A stretch of DNA of 7,876 bases, taken from assembly GCA_913041095.1 (NCBI GenBank), contig CAJWIB010000116.1, positions 1 to 7,876 on the forward strand, in the 5' to 3' direction. The translations under genes were made by a program, and so were the position numbers. The DNA is from an uncultured Rhodospirillaceae bacterium (GTDB lineage Bacteria > Pseudomonadota > Alphaproteobacteria > Rhodospirillales > UBA2165). The notes under the pieces were generated by a model, which saw nothing but the letters and a program-made list of their open reading frames with translations, was not told the origin of the DNA and did no database searches. This document shows positions 1 through 6,136 of the stretch, piece by piece. How positions within the stretch are numbered: the stretch's first letter is position 1; every line of letters begins with the position of its first letter.

Positions 1-455
1 TCGGGCTCAGCCGCGCTCAGGCCATTGTCATCATTGGCGAGGATAAGTTTAAGCTGCGAACAGCCCTTATTGAGATTACCCGAAGCTCCAACCAAAGGCC
101 GGTAAAGACCTTAGCCGCGCGCCTTAAACCAGATAGTGCAGCAGCAGTGCTCAATGACCAGAAAGTCTACGCCTTTGCCGGCATCGGCCGGCCGAAGAAA
201 TTTTTTAATACTTTGCTCGAAATCGGTTGTGATCTGGTTGGTGCAAAAGCCTTTGATGATCATCATCCCTATACTGAATCCGAGGTCACCAACTTGATGG
301 CCATCGCCAAACATGAAGAGGCAAAGCTGGTAACGACCGCCAAAGATCATGTCCGGCTGCCGGCAGCTTTAAAAAAAGATGTGACAATTGTGTCAGTAAC
401 GCTCGACTGGGCCGATGAGAGTGCGCTAGACAGTCTGCTTAAGCAGTTCCTTTAG
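1..455 (+). CDS. lpxK: Tetraacyldisaccharide 4'-kinase (lipid A biosynthesis), C-terminal part, 5' end outside window
   Basis: LpxK phosphorylates the 4' position of the tetraacyldisaccharide lipid A precursor at the cytoplasmic face of the inner membrane. The open frame enters from the left edge (first full codon at base 3) and gives 150 residues, roughly the C-terminal half of a family usually near 330 residues. Visible family signatures, numbered in the visible part, are GLSRAQAIVIIGED (1-14), VYAFAGIGRPKKFFNTL (55-71), the FDDHHPY block (84-90) whose His is part of the active-site region in the family, and LVTTAKDHVRLP (109-120). The ATP-binding P-loop would lie upstream and is not in the window. 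A GTG at 147 is internal and not a start. The gene ends 19 nt before the acyltransferase gene on the same strand, so the two are probably co-transcribed as a lipid A operon. Confidence 0.93.
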   Translation, partial: GLSRAQAIVIIGEDKFKLRTALIEITRSSNQRPVKTLAARLKPDSAAAVLNDQKVYAFAGIGRPKKFFNTLLEIGCDLVGAKAFDDHHPYTESEVTNLMAIAKHEEAKLVTTAKDHVRLPAALKKDVTIVSVTLDWADESALDSLLKQFL

Positions 456-474
456 AAATTGAGTACCTAATTTT

Positions 475-1383
475 ATGAGAAATTGGTTTCGCAGAACCAT
501 TGCGCACCCTACCGAGGCGGCGCTAGCCTGGGCACTAAATGCCTGCTTTGCATTGTTGCCGGTCGACTGGGCGTCAGCGCTCGGCGGCTGGATGGGACGC
601 ATGATTGGCCCAAAATTACGAGTTAGCAATAATGCTCGGCGCAGCCTCACCCGAGTGTTCCCCAATTTATCAACGGACGAGATTGAAGATATAGTCCTAC
701 GTATGTGGGATAATTTGGGCCGTACCGCCGGTGAACATCCGCATCTTGCTAAATTTGATCCCTATCTCGAAAATAGCCGGGTTGAATTTGTTGGCTCGGA
801 ATATCTCGATCAGCTCCTTGATGATGATGAACCGGGTCTCATTTTTTCCGGTCATATTGCTAATTGGGAATTACCTCCTCTCGCCGGCACCAAACGCGGG
901 CTCAAACTTCATCTCGTCTACCGGCGTGCCAATAATCCGTTTTTTGACCGGCTGGTGCAAAAAGGCCGCGAAGCATTAGGCAGCGAATTACTTCCCAAAG
1001 GTGCAGAAGGTTCTAAAGATATTTTACGCGCTCTCAGAAAAGGTAATCATTTGGCAATGCTGGTCGATCAAAAAATGAATGACGGTATTTCGGTGCCCTT
1101 CTTGGGTGCCGATGCGATGACCGCTCCGGCCCTGGCTCAACTGGCCTTTCGCTACAAATGTCCCGTGGTGCCCCTCCAAGTTGAACGGCTTGGTGGCGCT
1201 TATTTCCGGCTGACTCTACACCCTCCCCTCGACCTGCCGGATAGCGGCGACAAACAAAAAGATGTTGAGACCCTGATGACGACCGTCAACGACCATCTTG
1301 GGGACTGGATCAAACAGCGGCCAGAACAATGGCTGTGGGTGCATAACCGCTGGCCAAATGAGCAGGAACAGCTACCGAAATAG
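475..1383 (+). CDS. lpxL: Lipid A biosynthesis lauroyl-type acyltransferase (LpxL/HtrB family)
   Basis: This 302-residue protein, full length for the family (about 300), transfers an acyl chain from acyl-ACP to a Kdo-lipid A precursor at the inner membrane. The catalytic H-X4-E motif is seen as HIANWE, H127 and E132, preceded by GLIFSG. Other family blocks are YRRANNPFFDRLV (149-161), LVDQK with D198, the SVPFLG and TAPALAQLA segment (206-224), and the C-terminal EQWLWVHNRWP (284-294). A hydrophobic stretch at residues 15-35 fits an N-terminal membrane anchor. The ATG at 475 has only a weak Shine-Dalgarno (GAG about 12 nt upstream), which suggests translational coupling to lpxK 19 nt upstream. 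Which acyl position it modifies (LpxL, LpxM or a C28-type LpxXL partner) cannot be told from the sequence; the symbol marks the family. Confidence 0.88.
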   Translation: MRNWFRRTIAHPTEAALAWALNACFALLPVDWASALGGWMGRMIGPKLRVSNNARRSLTRVFPNLSTDEIEDIVLRMWDNLGRTAGEHPHLAKFDPYLENSRVEFVGSEYLDQLLDDDEPGLIFSGHIANWELPPLAGTKRGLKLHLVYRRANNPFFDRLVQKGREALGSELLPKGAEGSKDILRALRKGNHLAMLVDQKMNDGISVPFLGADAMTAPALAQLAFRYKCPVVPLQVERLGGAYFRLTLHPPLDLPDSGDKQKDVETLMTTVNDHLGDWIKQRPEQWLWVHNRWPNEQEQLPK

Positions 1384-1413
1384 TTAATTAGGTGCGGCAC
1401 TTAATTAACTATT
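1379..1413. terminator. Bidirectional hairpin between convergent lpxL and M23 genes
   Basis: Bases 1379-1394 pair with 1398-1413 in a 16-bp stem containing a single G-T wobble (1391/1401) and closed by the 3-nt loop CGG. The lpxL stop (TAG, 1381-1383) and the M23 stop (TAA, complement of 1401-1403) both lie inside the stem. The stem is AT-rich at its base and GC-rich near the loop. Neither side has a long U tract; the minus transcript has only a short UUU after it. A shared transcription end or an mRNA-stabilising 3' hairpin is inferred from the position between convergent genes. Confidence 0.7.
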
Positions 1414-2207
1414 AGCGCTGGATCGAGTGGTAATTGGTTGAGCGTTACTCCCCAATGCAGATGCGGGCCGGTGGCACGGCCAGTTTGGCCAACTTCACCA
1501 ATAATTTTCCCCTTGGTTACACGCTCCCCCGCTTTGACCCGGACAGCATTCATATGAAGATAGATCGAATGAAGGCCCAGACCGTGATTGATGATCACTG
1601 TCTTACCATTAAAAAACATACCGGGGTGAACGAAGATAACAACGCCCGCCGAAGTGGCTTTAATCTCGGCTCCCGTTGGTGCCGCGATATCCTGACCGTA
1701 ATGGGGCCGCCGCTCTTGGCCATTTAGAATACGTTGCGTGCCGTAGACACCACTGACGCGGCCAATCGCCGGACTTGTAAATTCGGCTGTAAAAAAAGGT
1801 TCGGTCACTTTGGTTTGGCGTGCCTTATTGATGAGCGCACTTTCCTTTTTTATGCGAGCCAGATCCTCAGCACTTGGTGTCACTTGGCGTTTGGGCAAGC
1901 CATCGATACGCTGAATATCATATTTGCGTTGTTTGATAACAAGCTTGCGCAATACTATGGAACCATCGGTAAACACCACTTCCAGCTGAGATGTACGGGC
2001 AGCGAGGCGCGCGAAGCCCAGCAGAAAATCCCCGGCTTTAGCCTGTCGTATCCGTTTGCCGTCTAGCGTGATCAAGGCCCCGGGTGTGGCCCAGCCGAAA
2101 ATCAGCCCGCCTTGGGTAAATTTCCCGGAAAGTTTTAGCTCACCGGCAACAGCAATCGGACTGAAGAATAGTAAAATCATAGTGATTGATAGGTACCATT
2201 TAGTCAA
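1401..2207 (-). CDS. Exported M23-family (LytM-type) peptidoglycan endopeptidase
   Basis: The 268-residue protein begins with a signal peptide (residues 1-21, hydrophobic core 8-20, likely cleavage after AVA-21), so it acts in the periplasm. Residues 22-95 form a beta-rich N-terminal region, 111-135 are charged and probably helical, and 143-263 are the peptidase domain. The zinc site is complete: HxxxD as H169 and D173, and the HLH motif H249/H251, with H218 of the YLHM motif as the other catalytic His. It is therefore predicted to be an active Zn endopeptidase cleaving peptidoglycan cross-bridges rather than a degenerate LytM activator. The start is TTG at 2207, which overlaps the xseA stop in TTGA. 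AAGGA lies 8 nt upstream and supports it. The next ATG (codon 10, 2180) would leave a signal peptide without its basic n-region. Confidence 0.9.
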   Translation of the reverse strand: MTKWYLSITMILLFFSPIAVAGELKLSGKFTQGGLIFGWATPGALITLDGKRIRQAKAGDFLLGFARLAARTSQLEVVFTDGSIVLRKLVIKQRKYDIQRIDGLPKRQVTPSAEDLARIKKESALINKARQTKVTEPFFTAEFTSPAIGRVSGVYGTQRILNGQERRPHYGQDIAAPTGAEIKATSAGVVIFVHPGMFFNGKTVIINHGLGLHSIYLHMNAVRVKAGERVTKGKIIGEVGQTGRATGPHLHWGVTLNQLPLDPALIVN

Positions 2208-3658
2208 AGCAGTGATCCTTGGACGTCGTCATTTGGTTTTCGCGAAGACTTTTTTGTGGCCTTCTTCTTTCGCGGCTTGGCAGCGCCACCTTCAGAAACC
2301 ACCGCGCCGATATCGCCATCTTTAAATCGAATGCCTATGACCATGCCGGGCTCGGTCGCGTCGGCGGACAGCACGGGCTGGCCCTGATCATCGGTCACCA
2401 ACGTAAATCCCCGATCCAGCACACGCTGGAAAGAGAGTCCTTCGAGCTTCAGGCCGGCTCGGTCAAGATCGTGAGACTTTTGATTAACAAAAGTTGTCAG
2501 TGCGCGCTGCCAAGCCCGAATATTTGCACCTAACTCATTTTGCTTGGCGCGGATTTGTTGAGCCGGGCTGACCAGACCTCCCGCCAACCGTGCGATTTCC
2601 GAGGCGAGTCCGTCAAAATAAATGGCTTTGGCATTGATTAGCCGCTCACTGCGCTCATCCAGCCGTTGGGTAGCTTCCTCAGCCAAACGTCTTGGATCAG
2701 GCAGGCCGCGCGCCAACCCCTCGATCTCGCGGAGGTGTTCTTCCAGGGACCGGTTCATGACACGTTGCAGACGTACGCCATCATAGGCCACCTGCGCCAT
2801 CAGATCACTACGGACCGGCACGGCCATTTCAGCTGCTGCCGTTGGGGTTGGCGCACGCTGATCGGAAGCATAATCGATCAGTGTCGTGTCAGTTTCATGA
2901 CCAACCGCTGAGATCAGCGGAATGTCACTAGCAGCAACAGCGCGGACGACAATTTCTTCATTGAACGACCACAGGTCCTCGAAACTACCGCCACCCCGAG
3001 CGACAATTAGCAAATCAGGTTTAGGTATAGGACCATTTTCAGCTATCCGGTTAAACGCTTCGATGCCGACGGCTATTTGCTGGTCGGCTCCGTCACCTTG
3101 CACATTACATGGCCAGAGCAAAACATGACGTGGAAAGCGGTCGGCCAAACGATGAAGAATATCCCGAATAACCGCTCCGGTGGGCGACGTTACGATACCA
3201 ATGCAGTCCGGTAAAAACGGCAGTGGCTTTTTGCGTTCCTCATCAAACAGACCTTCCGCCAAGAGTTTTTTGCGACGGTCTTCGAGCATCTTCAACAAGG
3301 CACCTTCACCAGCAACTTCCATCTGCTCGATAACGATCTGGTAACTTGAGCGCCCGGCATAGGTCGAAAGCCGTCCGGTAACGATCACTTCCATACCATC
3401 TTCCGGCGAGACCGCGAGACGGCTCACCGTGCCCCGCCAGCAGACCCCATCCAGTACTGCGTTTTCATCCTTCAATGTGAGATACATATGTCCGGAGCGG
3501 GCGAGCGTCAGCCTTGAAATTTCTCCCCGCACGCGTACATGCGAAAAATTATCCTCAACGGTTCGCTTGAGACTCTGCGATATTTCGCTGACAGAAAGAA
3601 TTGGCTGGTTGTCGCCCACCAAACTTTCTGGCTCTATTTGATCTAGATTATCAGTCAT
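2204..3658 (-). CDS. xseA: Exodeoxyribonuclease VII large subunit
   Basis: XseA is the catalytic and DNA-binding subunit of exonuclease VII, which degrades single-stranded DNA to oligonucleotides in the cytoplasm together with the small subunit XseB; xseB is not in this window. The 484-residue protein has the N-terminal OB-fold (about 20-115, LSVSEISQSLKRTVEDNF onward) and the Exonuc_VII_L domain (about 140-440). Residues matching those known to be essential in E. coli are visible: D166 in TGAVIRD, R221 in ARGGGSFEDLW, and H254 and D257 in VGHETDTTLIDY. A coiled-coil region (about 290-400) follows. The C-terminal tail is strongly basic: nine Lys/Arg among residues 461-474. ATG at 3658 is preceded closely by AGGA. 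The gene is divergent from purD with a 75-bp gap and is followed by the overlapping M23 gene. Confidence 0.96.
   Translation of the reverse strand: MTDNLDQIEPESLVGDNQPILSVSEISQSLKRTVEDNFSHVRVRGEISRLTLARSGHMYLTLKDENAVLDGVCWRGTVSRLAVSPEDGMEVIVTGRLSTYAGRSSYQIVIEQMEVAGEGALLKMLEDRRKKLLAEGLFDEERKKPLPFLPDCIGIVTSPTGAVIRDILHRLADRFPRHVLLWPCNVQGDGADQQIAVGIEAFNRIAENGPIPKPDLLIVARGGGSFEDLWSFNEEIVVRAVAASDIPLISAVGHETDTTLIDYASDQRAPTPTAAAEMAVPVRSDLMAQVAYDGVRLQRVMNRSLEEHLREIEGLARGLPDPRRLAEEATQRLDERSERLINAKAIYFDGLASEIARLAGGLVSPAQQIRAKQNELGANIRAWQRALTTFVNQKSHDLDRAGLKLEGLSFQRVLDRGFTLVTDDQGQPVLSADATEPGMVIGIRFKDGDIGAVVSEGGAAKPRKKKATKKSSRKPNDDVQGSLL
2208..2220 (-). promoter_or_regulatory. Ribosome-binding site deciding the TTG start of the M23 gene
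   Basis: On the minus strand AAGGA (complement of 2216-2220) stands 8 nt before the TTG at 2207. It lies inside the 3' end of xseA. It supports TTG as the true start and implies translational coupling. Confidence 0.65.
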
Positions 3659-3721
3659 GACTTCCTGTTAATTTATGCTACAAGACAAGCAGAGTACAGT
3701 GTGATTGAGCATCAACTTTTC

Positions 3722-3728
3722 GGGGGAG
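3722..3728 (+). promoter_or_regulatory. Strong ribosome-binding site of purD
   Basis: GGGGGAG lies 5 nt before the ATG at 3734 and confirms the purD start. The 75-bp purD/xseA gap (3659-3733) must hold both divergent promoters, but no convincing -35/-10 pair can be picked by eye. Confidence 0.7.
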
Positions 3729-3733
3729 TTTAA

Positions 3734-5023
3734 ATGAACATTCTAGTCGTTGGTAGCGGTGGACGTGAACATGCACTCTGTTGGGCGATCGCTAAATCTC
3801 CTAAATGCAACAGGCTTTATTGCGCTCCCGGCAATGCGGGGATTGCGGACGTTGCTGAATGCGTTGCGGTGTCGGGTGAGGATGTTAACGGCTTGGTTAC
3901 CTTCGCTAAAAACCAAGCCATTGAGTTGGTTATTGTCGGCCCAGAAGCCCCCTTGGTGCTCGGCCTCGTTGATGCCTTAGCAGCCGCAGGCATCAAAGCT
4001 TTTGGCCCAAGCGCCGCGGCAGCTGAGCTCGAAGGATCGAAGGCGTTCATGAAAGATCTGTTTGCCAAATATAACATTCCGACCGCAGCGTACGGCCGCT
4101 TTACAAATTTTGATGATGCTGTCGCCTACGTTAGGCAACAAGGCGCGCCGATCGTCATCAAGGCCAGCGGTTTGGCCGCCGGTAAGGGAGTCATCCTCGC
4201 TCAAACTGAAGCGGAAGCCCTTGAGGCATTGGATCAGATGATGATCCAAAAAAGCTTTGGTGATGCCGGAGATGAAGTTGTAATCGAAGAGTTTCTGGAC
4301 GGTGAAGAGGCGAGTTTTTTTGCGCTCGTTGATGGTGAGACGGCACTGCCGTTAATCTCTGCCCAGGATCACAAAGCCGCCTATGACGGCGATAAGGGTC
4401 CCAACACGGGCGGTATGGGCGCTTATTCACCAGCACCCGTGATGACGCCTGAGCTGGCGCAGGAAATCATGGATACTATTATTCAACCAACCATCGACGG
4501 TATGGCCGCTGAAGGTTGTCCTTATAAAGGCGTGCTGTTTGCCGGCCTCATGATCAAAGACGGTAAGCCCAAAACCCTTGAGTTCAATGTGCGGTTCGGT
4601 GATCCGGAATGTCAGGTGTTGATGGTGCGGCTAAGCTCGGATTTGGTTGAAGCGTTGGATGCGGCTGCAACAGGCCGGCTTAATGAGATTAAGTTAATCT
4701 GGCGGGAAGAAACGGCTTTGGTCGTCGTCATGGCGGCAGAAGGCTACCCCGGTGCTTATGAGAAAGGTTCAGAAATTAAAAACCTGGATCAAGCCAATGT
4801 TATCGATGGTGTTACGGTTTTTCATGCCGGCACCCAAGCTGAAAACGGCAAAATATTGACAAGTGGTGGGCGGGTGCTTGGCGTAACAGCGTTAGGTGCT
4901 GATGTTGCCGAGGCGCAAAATAAAGCCTATCAGGCGGTCGATAGTATCGATTGGGAGCAAGGCTTTTGCCGCCGCGATATTGGCTGGCGGGCAATTGCCA
5001 GAAACAATTGGAGCTTAGACTAA
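3734..5023 (+). CDS. purD: Phosphoribosylamine--glycine ligase (GAR synthetase)
   Basis: PurD catalyses the second step of de novo purine synthesis: ATP-dependent joining of glycine to 5-phosphoribosylamine to give GAR. Length (429) is typical. The N-domain starts with ILVVGSGGREHAL (3-15), and PGNAG and VGPEAPL (68-74) follow. The ATP-grasp domain begins near residue 101 (GSKAFMKDLF) with the nucleotide loop KASGLAAGKGV (143-153), the QDHK and GPNTGGMGAYSP blocks (211-233), and the metal-binding LEFNVRFGDPE (282-292; E283, N285). The C-domain ends with the family signature RRDIGWRA (413-420). All expected key residues are present. It stands alone on this strand, divergent from xseA. Its TAA directly abuts the stop codon of the convergent SH3 gene, so no spacer is left for a separate terminator. 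Confidence 0.97.
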   Translation: MNILVVGSGGREHALCWAIAKSPKCNRLYCAPGNAGIADVAECVAVSGEDVNGLVTFAKNQAIELVIVGPEAPLVLGLVDALAAAGIKAFGPSAAAAELEGSKAFMKDLFAKYNIPTAAYGRFTNFDDAVAYVRQQGAPIVIKASGLAAGKGVILAQTEAEALEALDQMMIQKSFGDAGDEVVIEEFLDGEEASFFALVDGETALPLISAQDHKAAYDGDKGPNTGGMGAYSPAPVMTPELAQEIMDTIIQPTIDGMAAEGCPYKGVLFAGLMIKDGKPKTLEFNVRFGDPECQVLMVRLSSDLVEALDAAATGRLNEIKLIWREETALVVVMAAEGYPGAYEKGSEIKNLDQANVIDGVTVFHAGTQAENGKILTSGGRVLGVTALGADVAEAQNKAYQAVDSIDWEQGFCRRDIGWRAIARNNWSLD

Positions 5024-5833
5024 CTACTGGTCTTCGGCTTTCGCCAGCGCGATCCAGATTTTTGGCCCCCAACTTCGATGCGCCATCACCACTGCTCCTT
5101 TGAGCGCTTCGATAACATTTGCTGCTTTCATGTTGGCAATTTTGGCGGCGTTTCTCATGTCTTCTTTATTGACACCATCGAAGGTGATTTCTTTTTTGAG
5201 AAAGTGGTAAAGAATGGTTGAAGAAAATACATCTTCGTCTTCCATCGGAATATTGTGGACGTCGACATTGATTTGATAAACCGGTTTACGGTTATCGAGA
5301 TAAGGCAATTCGGTAATAAACATGGTAGCGGTAAATTTTATCGGTTTTTTTTTGTAGTCGCATTGCACCGGTAACTGATAGTCGGATGTGACCTGCATAT
5401 CGCCTTCGACTTTTACCCGGCCCTCAAACTGAATCTGGTAATGGCAAGGTGGTAATTTCATTTTGCCAACAGTCTTGGTGCTCAGATTGCCATTGATCGG
5501 CTCGGTTAGCTTGCCGTCAATCATCGGCACCAGGGCGGTGCCATAGACAAAGCCAAAATTTTTGCCGTCTTTTTGTACGGCGACCCATTTCGTCCCTTTG
5601 GCTTTGCCGACTGCCTTGACCACAGATTTATTGCGAAATTGGCCGACCCTTTTTGATTTGGTTAACGGTTTCTCGCGAACATTAATGTTTTTAATGACGA
5701 GATATGTTTTAACCGAAGGTGTCAGCTTTACTTTCTCAAACGGGTCAGTGGCACGCACCGTTGTCACTACGATTAGGCTCAGCAGAAAAACCGTCCCAAT
5801 AATCGCGCCACGTTTAACGCTAGCCCGCGTCAC
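5024..5833 (-). CDS. Exported bacterial SH3-domain protein of unknown function
   Basis: This 269-residue protein starts at GTG 5833, the only usable upstream start: GGGGA lies 7 nt before it, an in-frame stop lies at 5867-5869, and the first internal Met is residue 104. A basic n-region (MTRASVKRG) and hydrophobic segment (10-27) form a signal peptide or N-terminal anchor, so it works in the periplasm or cell envelope. Residues about 43-104 are a bacterial SH3 domain with the typical INVREKP entry (50-56) and the W83 and GFVYG (94-98) strands; such domains often bind cell-wall peptides. Residues 125-269 are not recognised. They contain two cysteines (C130, C158) that could form a disulfide, a possibly beta-rich middle, and a helical end (223-266). 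It is divergent from gcrA and shares the CtrA/DnaA-containing gap with it, so co-regulation with the cell cycle is possible but inferred. Confidence 0.82.
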   Translation of the reverse strand: MTRASVKRGAIIGTVFLLSLIVVTTVRATDPFEKVKLTPSVKTYLVIKNINVREKPLTKSKRVGQFRNKSVVKAVGKAKGTKWVAVQKDGKNFGFVYGTALVPMIDGKLTEPINGNLSTKTVGKMKLPPCHYQIQFEGRVKVEGDMQVTSDYQLPVQCDYKKKPIKFTATMFITELPYLDNRKPVYQINVDVHNIPMEDEDVFSSTILYHFLKKEITFDGVNKEDMRNAAKIANMKAANVIEALKGAVVMAHRSWGPKIWIALAKAEDQ

Positions 5834-5916
5834 AAATTTTTCCCCAAACCAAACGTTAAGTTGTCCTCAAAACCAATGATACCTACCCAAAATTGCTGTA
5901 ACCACCTTCTTTTACG

Positions 5917-5931
5917 TTAATTTGCCGTTAA
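5917..5931. promoter_or_regulatory. CtrA binding site (TTAA-N7-TTAA)
   Basis: TTAA at 5917-5920 and TTAA at 5928-5931 are separated by exactly 7 bases (TTTGCCG), the full consensus of the alphaproteobacterial response regulator CtrA. Read on the minus strand it is TTAACG-N5-TTAACG, close to the longer TTAAC form. In Caulobacter CtrA represses gcrA. The site is 205 bp upstream of the gcrA ATG and 83 bp upstream of the divergent SH3 gene start, so it could act on either. Confidence 0.68.
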
Positions 5932-5943
5932 ATTAGCAAAATT

Positions 5944-5948
5944 GATTC
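5944..5948. promoter_or_regulatory. GANTC (CcrM methylation / GcrA recognition) site
   Basis: GATTC at 5944-5948 is a GANTC site, the target of the cell-cycle DNA methyltransferase CcrM and part of the GcrA recognition signal. It is the only one of eight GANTC sites in the window that lies between genes. Its position about 65-70 bp upstream of the predicted gcrA transcription start, between the CtrA site and the DnaA box, suggests methylation-dependent autoregulation (inference). Confidence 0.55.
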
Positions 5949-5955
5949 AATATCT

Positions 5956-5964
5956 TGTGGATAA
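5956..5964 (-). promoter_or_regulatory. Perfect DnaA box
   Basis: TGTGGATAA on the plus strand is TTATCCACA on the minus strand, the canonical DnaA box without mismatch. In Caulobacter DnaA activates gcrA transcription. Here the box is centred about 54 bp upstream of the predicted gcrA start. No other perfect box was seen in the window, so it looks like a promoter element rather than part of an origin. Confidence 0.7.
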
Positions 5965-5965
5965 C

Positions 5966-6008
5966 CCTAAATATAGTGTTGACGACCAACTTAAGTCCTA
6001 AATATAGT
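5966..6008 (+). repeat. 12-bp direct repeat CCTAAATATAGT, period 31 bp
   Basis: CCTAAATATAGT occurs at 5966-5977 and again at 5997-6008. The 31-bp period is close to three helical turns, so both copies face the same side of the DNA. The second copy ends in TATAGT, the likely -10 element of gcrA; the first lies just downstream of the DnaA box. Confidence 0.75.
5979..6008 (+). promoter_or_regulatory. Predicted sigma70-type promoter of gcrA
   Basis: TTGACG (5979-5984) and TATAGT (6003-6008) are separated by 18 bp. The start would be near 6014-6016, leaving a leader of about 120 nt before the gcrA ATG. The CtrA site, GANTC and DnaA box lie just upstream. Confidence 0.6.
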
Positions 6009-6043
6009 AGGCCACGGTGGTCAAATACATTACTATTTCGGCC

Positions 6044-6134
6044 GGAGAAACCTCCAAAAACTCAGGTAAGAGGTCGGAAAAGCGATTTTTAACCACCGGA
6101 AATACATCTAAATCGGGAAAATCCGGAGGTTAAA
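6044..6134 (+). promoter_or_regulatory. gcrA leader with anti-Shine-Dalgarno pairing and strong RBS
   Basis: The RBS GGAGG (6125-6129) stands 7 nt before the ATG at 6137. AACCTCC (6049-6055) is a perfect complement of GGAGGTT (6125-6131). TTTAACC (6088-6094) is a perfect complement of GGTTAAA (6128-6134). A local hairpin, GGAG (6044-6047) with CTCC (6052-6055), would compete with the first pairing. These could hide or free the RBS. The RBS is well supported; the switch idea is inference. Confidence 0.4.
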
Positions 6135-6136
6135 TT

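Noticed and set aside
147..455. A complete small gene starting at GTG 147
   Set aside because: The frame is open to the left edge and the upstream residues match LpxK, so this is the internal part of lpxK.
1734..2066. Plus-strand open frame of 110 codons inside the M23 gene
   Set aside because: It is antisense to a well supported gene, has no family match and no convincing ribosome-binding site. The same holds for the other long antisense or out-of-frame ORFs in xseA, purD and lpxL.
5917..6008. Possible chromosomal replication origin (CtrA site plus DnaA box in an AT-rich gap)
   Set aside because: Only one perfect DnaA box and one CtrA site are seen, with no box cluster and no typical origin neighbours such as dnaA, hemE or parAB. 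A gcrA promoter explains the sites better.
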